Part shown: positions 1 to 7,639 of the stretch, piece by piece
Layout of the letters: each line of letters begins with the position of its first letter
How positions within the stretch are numbered: position 1 is the stretch's first letter
NCBI GenBank assembly: GCA_964392265.1
Contig: CAYMOS010000004.1
Location: 124,001 to 188,000 of the forward strand
Source: CALMAK01 sp964392265
GTDB lineage: Bacteria; Patescibacteriota; Saccharimonadia; Saccharimonadales; Saccharimonadaceae
Length of the DNA: 64,000 nt
Reading direction: 5' to 3'
Position numbers and translations under genes: made by a program
Notes under the pieces: generated by a model
What the model saw: only the letters and a program-made list of their open reading frames with translations
What the model was told of the DNA's origin: nothing
The model's database searches: none

Positions 1-73
1 GTAGCTGTCCTAGTGTTTGTGCCGTACGATCAAGTGCTTCGAGGTCTTCTACGTAGGTAGGGATGTTGGGCAT
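1..73 (-). CDS. Partial hypothetical protein, N-terminal end only
   Basis: An ATG on the minus strand opens a reading frame that runs off the left edge of the window after 24 codons. It begins MPNIPTYVEDLEALDR, and no family can be assigned from so little. A TATAGT box lies nine bases upstream of the ATG, so a short-leader or near-leaderless transcript is plausible. The frame is open to the edge, but its coding nature rests only on that box and the sensible amino-acid composition. Confidence 0.45.
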   Translation of the reverse strand, partial: MPNIPTYVEDLEALDRTAQTLGQL

Positions 74-119
74 AGTATGTTCACTATAGCACGGCACAGG
101 ATAATCTTGAGAGGTGCTG

Positions 120-314
120 TTATAGGTTGAATAGCGCAAAGACGATGAGGAGTTCGGGCAGAACGATCCATATAGGTATTACGGATATAATGCTCCATCC
201 CGAGCCTATGAGGTTGATGATTGCCCAGATACCAGCCAAATAAGCTATTACATGTACTATAGCCAATACAGCTCCGACTGTCGCACCTGCTGCTTCTTTG
301 ATATTGTTGTTCAT
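120..314 (-). CDS. Small two-helix membrane protein, unknown function
   Basis: A 64-residue protein with a short polar N-terminus followed by two hydrophobic segments, roughly residues 10-35 and 42-62, so it is an integral membrane protein with little outside the bilayer. No recognised domain. An AGGGAG Shine-Dalgarno-like sequence precedes the ATG by about nine bases. It lies downstream of the DUF805-type membrane gene on the same strand with a 58-base gap and may be co-transcribed with it. Function unknown. Confidence 0.6.
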   Translation of the reverse strand: MNNNIKEAAGATVGAVLAIVHVIAYLAGIWAIINLIGSGWSIISVIPIWIVLPELLIVFALFNL

Positions 315-372
315 TATCTTATTACTCCCTGTACGCTACGATTATTCACCGTAAGCCCTTGATACTCGTACT

Positions 373-1983
373 TCACTTATTTATTGCCTCAGCTTCAAGT
401 GCCTCTGCATCTCTCATATAATCTTTTAATGCCTCCCTGAGGTGGGGCGCATATTGCCTGGATGTCTCCTCTATCTTACGGAGTGCCTCCTTCCGCTGCT
501 CAATCTCTGTGTCGTAGGAAAAGCTTAGCGACTCCAGAAAGATGACTTTACCTCTTTCGTTCAGATGACTTTCGTCTGTCGATAGCAAATCTACTACGGA
601 TATATCTTGATCGCTCGTGTAGTTCAGGAATACCTTGATTACAACGGAGTCGTTTTCCGGATTGTCCGCCTTGAGACACGGCTCTTTTTTGTCCGAATCT
701 TTTGACAGAGCCTCTATTTTGATGCGATTCTCTTCGTTAGTCTCATTGAAGTTTACTCCAGCGCTGCTCATCCCCCTGCCGTAGAGGGCATCTTTTCTGT
801 TATCTATCGATGCCTTGCAAGTTACTGCTACTGCACTTCTCAGGGCTTGCCTTTCTTTTTCGTCTGCGTTTTTGTTGATGGATGTAACAACCCAAAGTGT
901 GGCTATCGATATAATGATGACCAATATGATCACTCCTACTGTGGACTTACTGCCATATACAGGCTTTTCTGGCCTACGCAAAGAGTTAGCTCCATGAGAT
1001 AGCACCGCCGTGTCTTGATTGGATATCGTTAGATTGTGCATACCTTCTTGCCATATGCTCACGATTTGTTTCGCCACAGCTGTCTTACCGCGAGCCATAA
1101 CTTCATCTGCTATCTGAAATACTGCCTCTTCGGCATTATCATATTGTTGCTGAAAGTCATCGAGAGTCATCTCCTCCTCTTTATATAGCCCGACATTTAG
1201 CGTGAGCATATGATTCTTGGCGACTATATCTAGATCTAGAGCGTTATCTACTAAAAGCTTTCTATATCTACTTAGATAATACGTCTGCTTAGTTGTGAGG
1301 TGCCCGTCTTGGCTAAGGCTCTCCGTAAAGTTAAGAATTGCACGAGATAGCAATCCTGTCGTGAACGCAGCTATTACTCGTGAGTTTTGGTTAGGAGTCA
1401 GGTGAAACATAAGGTGTGATGTGTATTTGAGTGATTTCTTGACGATACGTATTTGCTTGCCGACTAACTCCGCTGGCTCGTCATCGTACAAGACAGCGGA
1501 CTGCCGTCTGAGCTGGCTGCCTGTCTGCTTTATAGATTTTGAGGGCATCGCACACAAGACGAGTGTGATAATACTAAGAGGGGGAACAATAAGCAGAAGT
1601 ACCCACAAAGCAGAATGCTTAGCATCTTCTAGTCTGCGCATTGTCATAGCTAAGATTGGCAATAGAGATACCACTAGATATATAGTCACAAGAAAAGTTG
1701 TCAAATCAATAAAGTACAAGAATGAAGCAATTACAATATGAATAATGTACGCACCCCAGAATCCAGAGCGTGAAGTAGTGCCCTTTGCACTAAAGCCTCT
1801 TGCCCACATATCAAGGTATGCTCCTCGCTCCAGCTCCGTGTCGTGCTGATTGTCTTGACGCTCTGAGTGTTTATTGACATCTTCTATATCTTCAAGCAGC
1901 AGGTCTATATCGTCCATAGAATTATTTGCTGGCGATGAGTCCCTGAAAGTGTTAAGCATTAAATTGTCATCGTGTTTTCCCAT
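373..1983 (-). CDS. DUF805-like membrane protein with large cytoplasmic middle and second membrane anchor
   Basis: About 536 residues from the chosen start. An acidic N-terminal ~60 residues is followed by a DUF805-like block (RGRTSRSGFW-type opening, several hydrophobic helices, MRRLEDAKHS motif, helix ending near a lysine-rich stretch). A long polar region follows, then one more helix (VGVIILVIIISIATLWVV) and a charged C-terminal tail. DUF805 is a small membrane family of unknown role; the rest is not recognised. The longest frame starts at 2052, but that codon lies inside a terminator-like hairpin and upstream of the promoter. The ATG at 1983 has an AGGGAG ribosome site and a TTGACA/TACCAT promoter just upstream, so it was preferred. 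Function unknown. Confidence 0.75.
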   Translation of the reverse strand: MGKHDDNLMLNTFRDSSPANNSMDDIDLLLEDIEDVNKHSERQDNQHDTELERGAYLDMWARGFSAKGTTSRSGFWGAYIIHIVIASFLYFIDLTTFLVTIYLVVSLLPILAMTMRRLEDAKHSALWVLLLIVPPLSIITLVLCAMPSKSIKQTGSQLRRQSAVLYDDEPAELVGKQIRIVKKSLKYTSHLMFHLTPNQNSRVIAAFTTGLLSRAILNFTESLSQDGHLTTKQTYYLSRYRKLLVDNALDLDIVAKNHMLTLNVGLYKEEEMTLDDFQQQYDNAEEAVFQIADEVMARGKTAVAKQIVSIWQEGMHNLTISNQDTAVLSHGANSLRRPEKPVYGSKSTVGVIILVIIISIATLWVVTSINKNADEKERQALRSAVAVTCKASIDNRKDALYGRGMSSAGVNFNETNEENRIKIEALSKDSDKKEPCLKADNPENDSVVIKVFLNYTSDQDISVVDLLSTDESHLNERGKVIFLESLSFSYDTEIEQRKEALRKIEETSRQYAPHLREALKDYMRDAEALEAEAINK

Positions 1984-2011
1984 CTCTCTTCTCCCTCTCG
2001 TCATGGCGATA

Positions 2012-2039
2012 ATGGTAATTGAATACGATACGATGTCAA
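2012..2039 (-). promoter_or_regulatory. Sigma70-type promoter for the DUF805-like gene
   Basis: On the minus strand TTGACA (2039-2034) is followed after 16 bases by TACCAT (2017-2012). The box order and spacing fit a housekeeping promoter and the start codon at 1983 lies about 28 bases downstream, with AGGGAG between. Confidence 0.55.
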
Positions 2040-2040
2040 C

Positions 2041-2066
2041 AAAAAAGGACACCGCGAGGTGTCTTA
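2041..2066 (-). terminator. Terminator-like hairpin upstream of the DUF805-like gene
   Basis: Reading the minus strand, AAGACACC, a four-base loop and GGTGTCCTT are followed by a run of T. This is a standard intrinsic terminator shape. It sits directly before the TTGACA box, so it would insulate the promoter from transcription out of the gene-free region. Confidence 0.55.
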
Positions 2067-2117
2067 TGCCATATCACAGCTAGATTTTACTCAGGACTGC
2101 TTACGCGGTGTCCTTTA
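2043..2117. repeat. 13-bp perfect inverted repeat, 75-bp span
   Basis: AAAGGACACCGCG near 2044-2056 and its exact complement CGCGGTGTCCTTT near 2105-2117 flank about 48 bases. The left arm overlaps the terminator hairpin, so two alternative folds compete for the same bases. Confidence 0.6.
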
Positions 2118-2600
2118 ATGAAGTAAAATCCGCCACTAGGTGGTGATTCGCTTTGATATGGTATAAGACTTTTTCATCATACCTCCTACTAAGTAGGCGT
2201 GGCAACTGGTGCTGTAGATTCACCGCTTGAGACAGGCACTATCATTATGTTCTATGTGGTACATATCTTACTCTTACCTCCTGTTATGAAGTGGCAAGGT
2301 GGTCAGGATGCTGCTGCGTTAGTGTAGTAGGTATGCAGCTACATGGTGAGAGGTACTATCTATCTATTCATGGAAATCAACGCACTATCATGCGTGTACT
2401 GCGTAGGTATCATGGGGGGACTCCCCACCTATCTAGCTAATCAATCTACCAGTGTTATTGCGCCCGTTTTATGCCCCTGAGAGGCTCTGAGAGGGAGTTG
2501 TATGGCGTCCAAATGCGTGAGATGGGTTCATACTCATCTTTTGCGCTAGTCTTACATCCTAACAGGGGTGAAGAATCGCTAGGAGAGCTGCTGCTGTAGC

Positions 2601-2629
2601 TTGGGTATAGGAGTGTATCGTGGTATAAT
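2601..2629 (+). promoter_or_regulatory. Strong promoter of the candidate ncRNA
   Basis: TTGGGT (2601-2606), a 17-base spacer and a perfect TATAAT (2624-2629). The predicted transcription start is near 2636. No coding sequence follows before the terminator at 2838-2863. Confidence 0.65.
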
Positions 2630-2635
2630 ATACGT

Positions 2636-2863
2636 AGTGCAAGTGAGGGTATGTAGTGATAAGCACTCGACCTGTCATGGTAGCCCTGATGAGTTAGTAG
2701 AGAGTGTAGTTCTATCCCCTACGGGGATGTATATCTACAACTACTTACAGAGGTAGTCTAGTGATGAGGTCTTTAACCCTATACATATCTGCTATGAGGT
2801 CGTGCCAATGCAGTTCTACGAGGTGTACCAAGAAAATAGAGTCAGCTTGTCTGGCTCTTTTTT
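2636..2863 (+). ncRNA. Candidate ~228-nt structured RNA, identity unknown
   Basis: The transcript is framed by a TTGGGT-N17-TATAAT promoter and an intrinsic terminator. Internally a long hairpin is visible around 2705-2753: GTAGTT and TATCCCC pair with GGGGATG and AACTAC around a short CTACGG turn. No open reading frame of useful size is present. The RNase P P4 motif, the SRP Alu/S-domain motif and a tRNA-like tmRNA end were looked for by eye and not seen. 6S RNA has the right size but could not be confirmed by folding. It could also be a leader for murB (start 2897), but the terminator lies between them, so a riboswitch or attenuator controlling murB is a second possibility. Confidence 0.5.
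2838..2863 (+). terminator. Intrinsic terminator between ncRNA and murB
   Basis: AGAGTCAG, loop CTTGT, CTGGCTCT, then six T. Eight paired positions with one G-U. It ends 34 bases before the murB start. Confidence 0.8.
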
Positions 2864-2896
2864 CTTGCGTATGGGTGCCGGTGCTATACTAGAGAC

Positions 2897-3925
2897 ATGA
2901 CGGAGATTCACACCAACATCCCTCTCAAAAACTTCACGACGATGAAATTAGGTGGCAACGCACGTTTTATTGCGGACATACGCACCCCTGAGGATGTGCC
3001 CGTCCTGTATAAGAACGCTATCTCCCAATCACTACCTGTTGCGATCCTAGGCGGCGGCAGCAACACGATCGTCAGGGACGAAGGATACAACGGCATTGTC
3101 CTACGCATGCGCATTCCTGGCATCACCGTCGTCGCCGATGATCTTTACTCAACAACGCTACAAATTGGCGCAGGTGAGACCTGGGACGATGTCGTCAAAT
3201 ATGCCGTTGATAACCGCCTGGGCGGTATCGAGGCTATGTCGGCTATTCCGGGTACTGCCGGGGCTGCGCCAGTACAAAATGTCGGCGCCTATGGCCAAGA
3301 AATCGCCGACACGTTGATCAGCTTGGAGGCCTATGACACTACCGAAGATACTTTTGTGACACTGGACAACGACGCTTGTCATTTCTCTTACCGCAACAGT
3401 ATTTTCCGCGACGAAGAGAGAGGCCGCTACATCATCACCTCTATCACGCTAAAACTATCAAAAAACTTGCCAACTCCACCATTTTACGAAGGACTCCAGC
3501 GATACCTGGACGAGCACCACTTCACCACTTATACGCACCAGATTATCCGTGATGCCGTCACTGCAATTCGCAAAGATAAACTCCCCGACCCTGTCGAGCG
3601 ACCAAACACTGGATCGTTCTTTAAAAACGCCATCATCGAATCCTGGCAATTACCAGACATCCAGACAATCGAACCTGATGTGCCCTTCTATGACATGGGA
3701 GACGGCCGCTACAAGATACCTACCGGCTGGCTGATCGAGAAATCCGGCCTCAAAGGATCGTTGCTTCATGGAATGCGCGTACATGACAAAAACGCCCTGG
3801 TATTAATTAACGAATCCGCCACCAGCTATGGCGACCTTGCGGAGGCGCGCGACGAGATCACGACGGCCGTTCGTGACAAATTCAGGATCGAGATCGTCCA
3901 AGAACCACTCGAGCTCTACTCATAG
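2897..3925 (+). CDS. murB: UDP-N-acetylenolpyruvoylglucosamine reductase
   Basis: The FAD- and NADPH-dependent second committed step of peptidoglycan precursor synthesis: it reduces UDP-GlcNAc-enolpyruvate, the product of MurA, to UDP-MurNAc in the cytoplasm. The protein is 342 residues. The FAD-binding half shows the opening NTTMKLGG-type segment (here TTMKLGGNA), GGGSN and an IPGTAGAAPVQNVGAYG block. Then comes YRNSIF, and the C-terminal half carries GSFFKN with the catalytic serine and a late glutamate in VQEPLEL. The YRxSxF loop and the length match the E. coli-type (type I) MurB. The partner murA lies at 7640. A possible -10 box (TATACT) ends six bases before the ATG, pointing to a leaderless start. 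The four prepilin genes follow. Confidence 0.95.
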   Translation: MTEIHTNIPLKNFTTMKLGGNARFIADIRTPEDVPVLYKNAISQSLPVAILGGGSNTIVRDEGYNGIVLRMRIPGITVVADDLYSTTLQIGAGETWDDVVKYAVDNRLGGIEAMSAIPGTAGAAPVQNVGAYGQEIADTLISLEAYDTTEDTFVTLDNDACHFSYRNSIFRDEERGRYIITSITLKLSKNLPTPPFYEGLQRYLDEHHFTTYTHQIIRDAVTAIRKDKLPDPVERPNTGSFFKNAIIESWQLPDIQTIEPDVPFYDMGDGRYKIPTGWLIEKSGLKGSLLHGMRVHDKNALVLINESATSYGDLAEARDEITTAVRDKFRIEIVQEPLELYS

Positions 3926-3967
3926 CTACCTTGCATATTACCACCAAAAACCTTATGCTATAAACAC

Positions 3968-4540
3968 ATGAAATCACATGGTTTTACGGTTGTAGAATTA
4001 CTCGTCGTCATGATTATCATGGCAATTCTATTAACACTGGCGATTATCACCGTCCGCTCCACACAAAGCAATGCACGCGACACCGAACGTCGGACCGATA
4101 CTGACAACATTTCTGTCGTCTTAGAGTCATTTTATAACACATCGCATACCAACATGTATCCTTCAGAACACCCCAATACTACAGTTACTAAAGCTTATCC
4201 CGGCACATACGACGTCTGGCCTAGCTCACCACAGCCTGAATACACCAAGAACTACATCACCACACGGATCAGTAACGGATCACTCCACGCACCGGGAGTC
4301 GATGTTGATAGCCCATGGAGTTTCGTCGCTGCCACTAACAATAGTGAAACGACGAGCGGCGTCGAACCTCAACCCACTACTTCACAATATGTCTATCAAC
4401 CGATCACTCAATCTGGCGCTCTCTGTCGAGGTGTTTTTTATGTTGAACGCTGTGTCAGATTTTCGATTTATTACGCTCTCGAGAACGCTTCTGCTGAATG
4501 CCCTGGCGGTATTTGTGTCATCCGGAGCAAGCATCAATGA
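3968..4540 (+). CDS. Type IV prepilin-like protein
   Basis: A 190-residue protein starting with a short basic leader and GFTVVELLVVMIIMAIL, the class III signal with the cleavage G, phenylalanine +1 and glutamate +5 of type IV pilins and pseudopilins. The long N-terminal helix is followed by DTERRTDT, a typical heptad-like stalk, and a polar globular domain with a late cysteine pair. The prepilin peptidase would process it after the glycine. A TATGCT box lies six bases upstream of the ATG. It is first of three overlapping genes and is probably a minor pilin rather than the major subunit because of its size and operon position. Confidence 0.88.
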   Translation: MKSHGFTVVELLVVMIIMAILLTLAIITVRSTQSNARDTERRTDTDNISVVLESFYNTSHTNMYPSEHPNTTVTKAYPGTYDVWPSSPQPEYTKNYITTRISNGSLHAPGVDVDSPWSFVAATNNSETTSGVEPQPTTSQYVYQPITQSGALCRGVFYVERCVRFSIYYALENASAECPGGICVIRSKHQ

Positions 4541-4920
4541 GTCGTTATGCCACCCAAGCGGGATTCTCAGCAGTCGAACTCCTCATTACATTATTCGTTG
4601 CAGCTGTTTTTCTCGCCGCCAGTCACCAGATGTATAACGCCATCATTCAAGATAGTGGCGAAGTACGACAACGCACCCGTGCAAGTAATATTGCCTACGA
4701 ATATCTCCACAAAAAGATTGCCGATGCACCTGCCCTTTGTACCGCCTCAACACCTGTCAACAATGTCCCGGTCACTGCAGATGGCCTAACAAACGTAGTT
4801 GTGACAGTGACCTATTCTTGCCCACAAGCGGGACTTTCTAATCTAGTAAAAGTCCAGTCCACCGTACGTTATGGAGTGGATTCGCAGGAGGTCGTCCATG
4901 CGATGTATGCTTCCCGATAA
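4537..4920 (+). CDS. Type IV prepilin-like protein (minor pilin)
   Basis: The ATG at 4537 overlaps the stop of the previous gene (ATGA), giving a 127-residue protein that starts MSRYATQAGFSAVELLITLF. This keeps the prepilin signal in place six to ten residues from the N-terminus; the longer frame from 4498 would push it too far in. A stalk helix and a small polar domain with two cysteines (LCTAS and YSCPQ) follow. It is the second of three translationally coupled pseudopilin genes, so it is probably a minor pilin that primes or tips the pilus. Confidence 0.85.
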   Translation: MSRYATQAGFSAVELLITLFVAAVFLAASHQMYNAIIQDSGEVRQRTRASNIAYEYLHKKIADAPALCTASTPVNNVPVTADGLTNVVVTVTYSCPQAGLSNLVKVQSTVRYGVDSQEVVHAMYASR

Positions 4921-5758
4921 GCGAACAACCCGCCATACATCAGGCTTTACGCTGATCGAAATGTTAATCGTCGCCCCAATCGTTTTGTTAACTATCGCCG
5001 TGTTTATTGGCGCACTCATTTATCTTACCGGTGAAACCTTAATTGCTCGAACTACCAACTCGCTGGCCTACGATACGCAGGAGGCGCTCAATACGATCGA
5101 GTACGACGTCACCACCAGTGGCGCCTTTTTGGCAACAAATAACGTCGCCATTTCTTCCCCACAAGGTTATGACAACGCAACAGCAGCATTTACAAATGCA
5201 TCGTCTACGAATGGCACTATGCTTATTATTAACAGCTTTGCCACCTCGGACGAGCCTTACTGGAATCAACGACATCTTATCACTCTCAAGGACGAGCCTT
5301 ACGCTTGTAATCATCCGTCTGTCAATAAAAATCAGCTTATGACGTATAATATTATCTACTTTGTGAAAGATAATGCTCTCTGGCGACGCATGTTGCTCCC
5401 TAGTAATTACCAAACGGATGGCTGCGATAGTACAACTCCTTGGCAGAAACCGACTTGCGCACCAGGAGTAACGGGCGGTTTGTGTCAGGCACGCGATACC
5501 AAATTACTCGATAATGTTGACGCCGCTGGCTTTAATGTAGAATACTTTGTTTCTTCCGATGACCCTACCCCTATTACTGCCGCCAGTCTTGCCACCGATA
5601 CAAATGCGCAACGCCAAGCAGCTCTAAGTACGACCAATACTGTCCTCGTCACCCTCACTGCCACGCGGACTGTCGCCGGAAAAACAGCAGACTATACAGG
5701 CGCCTTGCGCATCAGTCGTATTGGTGCCCTGACCGAATACAGTACACCAGTGCCATAA
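4898..5758 (+). CDS. Type IV prepilin-like protein, larger (PilW/GspJ-like position)
   Basis: About 286 residues from the ATG at 4898, which has GGAGG eight bases upstream and overlaps the previous gene by 23 bases; the frame is open further up to 4871. After a basic leader comes GFTLIEMLIVAPIVLLTIAVF, a prepilin signal with glutamate +5, then a large polar domain rich in Thr, Asn and Asp. The proline in the helix (IVAP) is unusual for pilins. Size and order (third of three) resemble the larger minor pilins of the PilW/GspJ type, but this is by analogy only. Confidence 0.82.
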   Translation: MRCMLPDKRTTRHTSGFTLIEMLIVAPIVLLTIAVFIGALIYLTGETLIARTTNSLAYDTQEALNTIEYDVTTSGAFLATNNVAISSPQGYDNATAAFTNASSTNGTMLIINSFATSDEPYWNQRHLITLKDEPYACNHPSVNKNQLMTYNIIYFVKDNALWRRMLLPSNYQTDGCDSTTPWQKPTCAPGVTGGLCQARDTKLLDNVDAAGFNVEYFVSSDDPTPITAASLATDTNAQRQAALSTTNTVLVTLTATRTVAGKTADYTGALRISRIGALTEYSTPVP

Positions 5759-5787
5759 AATCCTTGCCAAACATAACCTTGTTACGA

Positions 5788-5840
5788 TATACTGCATATA
5801 TACTAAAGTAATTTCATAAATTAGGGGGCATTCATAATTA
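5788..5840 (+). promoter_or_regulatory. Promoter region of the probable major pilin gene
   Basis: Two TATACT boxes, at 5788-5793 and 5799-5804, precede a leader of about 30 bases. A GGGGG run near 5824-5828 could act as ribosome site 11 bases before the ATG at 5840. Unlike most single genes here, this one has a real leader. Confidence 0.4.
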
Positions 5841-6310
5841 TGAATCTTCGAACAAAAAGTCAAAAAGGTTTCACGATTGTCGAGCTATTGATCGTTATCG
5901 TTGTTATCGCTATTCTTGCGGCTATCAGTATCGTCGCTTATACCGGCATTCAAAACAATGCTCGCTCATCGGCTGCGCAGTCAGCCGCCGCATCAGTACG
6001 TGATGCAGCAGAGGGTTATAACGCTTCAAACAGTGGCTACCCAACAACTAAGGCACTATTTGTTAGTGGCGGAACTCAAGCACTAGCAAAGCTCCCAAGC
6101 GATATCACATTCTTGACAACAACTTCTGCTGATGCCGCAACCAATGTTCAGGCCCAGACAGATCCAAAGACCGTCGCAGTTGTACCTCATGGCTCACCAA
6201 TTGCCGGCTTTACGATTTACTACAAGGATTTTAGTGGGTCAGCTGCAAAAAGTGTTACTGTAGGCAATACCGGTGGTGCTGCCGCAACAAATGCAATACC
6301 AAACTCATAA
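5840..6310 (+). CDS. Type IV pilin, probable major subunit
   Basis: A 156-residue protein with a short leader (MNLRTKSQKG) and FTIVELLIVIVVIAILAAISIVAY, a near-ideal type IV pilin N-terminus, followed by YTGIQNNARSSAAQSAAASVRDAAEGYNASNSGYP, the usual alpha1 stalk ending in a tyrosine-rich turn. The small Ala/Thr-rich globular domain has no disulphide pair. It has its own promoter and a strong terminator, unlike the three coupled prepilin genes before it, which suits a highly expressed major pilin. The assembly machinery (pilB, pilC, pilM-pilO) is at 52-58 kb. Confidence 0.88.
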   Translation: MNLRTKSQKGFTIVELLIVIVVIAILAAISIVAYTGIQNNARSSAAQSAAASVRDAAEGYNASNSGYPTTKALFVSGGTQALAKLPSDITFLTTTSADAATNVQAQTDPKTVAVVPHGSPIAGFTIYYKDFSGSAAKSVTVGNTGGAAATNAIPNS

Positions 6311-6328
6311 GATTGCTCTATAAAACTA

Positions 6329-6361
6329 TTTAAAAGCTCGGAATTGTTCCGAGCTTTTAAA
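6329..6361. terminator. Bidirectional intrinsic terminator between pilin and glyA
   Basis: Two perfect 15-base arms, TTTAAAAGCTCGGAA and its complement, with a three-base loop. The A-rich and T-rich arm ends let it serve both the pilin gene (+) and glyA (-), whose stops are 19 and 15 bases away. Confidence 0.85.
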
Positions 6362-6375
6362 TATACGTGTGGCTT

Positions 6376-7572
6376 TTATCCGCGTATGGCCGCTAAAATA
6401 CGCTGGGCAATCGCTGCCATATCAGCCTCTTTAGCGCCACGTGTCGTGATTGCTGGGGTACCCATACGAAGACCGCTAGGACGATAGGGTGGCAGCGTAT
6501 CATTAGGAATACTATTGGCATTTGCCGTCATACCTGCTGCTTCTAATCGCTCCTGCGCCTCCTTGCCATCAATACCAAAGCTCCCGTAGACATCGGCTAA
6601 AATAAGGTGATTGCTCGTACCTCCAGAAATGAGTTTCAAACCACCCTTCTGTAATTCGTCTGCCAGTGCAGCCGCGTTCTTCACAATCTGGGCGGCATAC
6701 TCCTTAAACTCTGGCTGCAGGGCCTCGTAAAACGACACGGCCTTGGCGGCAATCACGTGCATATGCGGACCACCCTGTGTCCCCGGAAAGACCGCCCGGT
6801 CAATCAAAGTTGGAATGTTCTCAAGCGTCTTCTCTGGTGCCTTCAGTGGATTGCCCACTTTACCTTTACTGAGAATGAGTCCGCCGCGAGGACCACGCAA
6901 CGTCTTGTGGGTCGTACTGGTGATAACGTGAAATCCATAATCAAATGGATTTTTCGCCACACCACCTGCGATCAGTCCGGCGATATGTGCCATGTCAGCC
7001 ATCAAGAGAGCACCAACTTCATTACCAATCTCGGCAAACTTGGCATAATCCAGCTCGCGCGGATAAGCGCTAAAACCAGCGATGATGATCTTTGGCTTAT
7101 GCTCAAGGGCCAATCGGCGTAATTCATCATAGTCAAGCTCACCCGTTTCGACATCCTTGATACCGTAGCGAATAAAGTTATAAATATTGGCACTACGTGT
7201 CACGGGGGCACCATGCGTCAAATGACCACCATGTGCCAGGTCCATCGCCAGTACTGTATCGCCCGGCTGTAGCCACGCGTAATACACCGCTTCATTTGCC
7301 TGTGCACCACTATGCGGCTGAACGTTGGCATGATCGGCCCCAAACAATTGTTTTGCGCGGTCGATCGCCAATTGCTCTACCTGATCGGTGTTGACCTGCC
7401 CGCCATAATAACGACGTTTTGGGTAGCCTTCAGAATATTTGTTCGTGAAAACACTTCCGAGTGCTGTCAACACATCATCACTGACATAATTTTCACTAGG
7501 AATCAGTTCGATAACATCCTTTTGGCGCTGTTTTTCAGCCTCTATAAGGTCGGCAATTTGCGTATCTTTCAT
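6376..7572 (-). CDS. glyA: Serine hydroxymethyltransferase
   Basis: A PLP enzyme that interconverts serine and glycine while charging tetrahydrofolate with a one-carbon unit. At 398 residues it is at the short end of the bacterial range. Visible family blocks: LIPSENYVS near the start, YSEGYPKRRYYGG, the HSGAQAN segment, DLAHGGHLTHG, ADMAHIAGL and the cofactor lysine in STTHKTLRGPRGG (K223). The C-terminal half ends with RMGTPAITTRG. GGGGAG lies eight bases before the ATG, and the promoter overlaps that of murA. GlyA is one of few metabolic enzymes commonly kept by these reduced genomes. Confidence 0.96.
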   Translation of the reverse strand: MKDTQIADLIEAEKQRQKDVIELIPSENYVSDDVLTALGSVFTNKYSEGYPKRRYYGGQVNTDQVEQLAIDRAKQLFGADHANVQPHSGAQANEAVYYAWLQPGDTVLAMDLAHGGHLTHGAPVTRSANIYNFIRYGIKDVETGELDYDELRRLALEHKPKIIIAGFSAYPRELDYAKFAEIGNEVGALLMADMAHIAGLIAGGVAKNPFDYGFHVITSTTHKTLRGPRGGLILSKGKVGNPLKAPEKTLENIPTLIDRAVFPGTQGGPHMHVIAAKAVSFYEALQPEFKEYAAQIVKNAAALADELQKGGLKLISGGTSNHLILADVYGSFGIDGKEAQERLEAAGMTANANSIPNDTLPPYRPSGLRMGTPAITTRGAKEADMAAIAQRILAAIRG

Positions 7573-7592
7573 ATTTTTCTCCCCTTTTCCCT

Positions 7593-7633
7593 TATTATAT
7601 CACTTTTTATCATATACCATATGTGATATAATA
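7593..7633. promoter_or_regulatory. Palindromic divergent promoter of glyA and murA with candidate operator
   Basis: TATTATATCAC (7593-7603) and its exact complement GTGATATAATA (7623-7633) supply one TATAAT box in each direction. The plus box ends seven bases before the murA ATG, so murA is probably leaderless; glyA has a short leader with a ribosome site. ATATACCATAT (7613-7623) sits between the boxes and recurs at 9599-9609, and the HTH domain of the MurA protein is a candidate ligand. Recognisable -35 boxes are absent. Confidence 0.65.
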
Positions 7634-7639
7634 CTGAGT

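Larger units (their letters stand above)
2068..2896. other. Gene-free stretch with RNA-like structure
   Basis: About 830 bases without a convincing gene. A 15-codon frame at 2502-2549 has a GAGGGAG upstream but nothing else to support it. Several short hairpins are visible, such as one with GGGG/CCCC arms around 2412-2430. The second part (2601-2863) holds a promoter and a terminator that frame a probable RNA gene, annotated separately. The first half contains further short repeats of the type GTAGGTAT but nothing that could be identified. Confidence 0.6.

Noticed and set aside
2502..2549. 15-codon frame as a leader peptide
   Set aside because: It has a GAGGGAG but no promoter, no codon bias and no regulatory link to a downstream gene.
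2636..2863. RNase P RNA, SRP RNA or tmRNA
   Set aside because: The conserved core motifs of each were not found by eye. 6S RNA was neither confirmed nor excluded.
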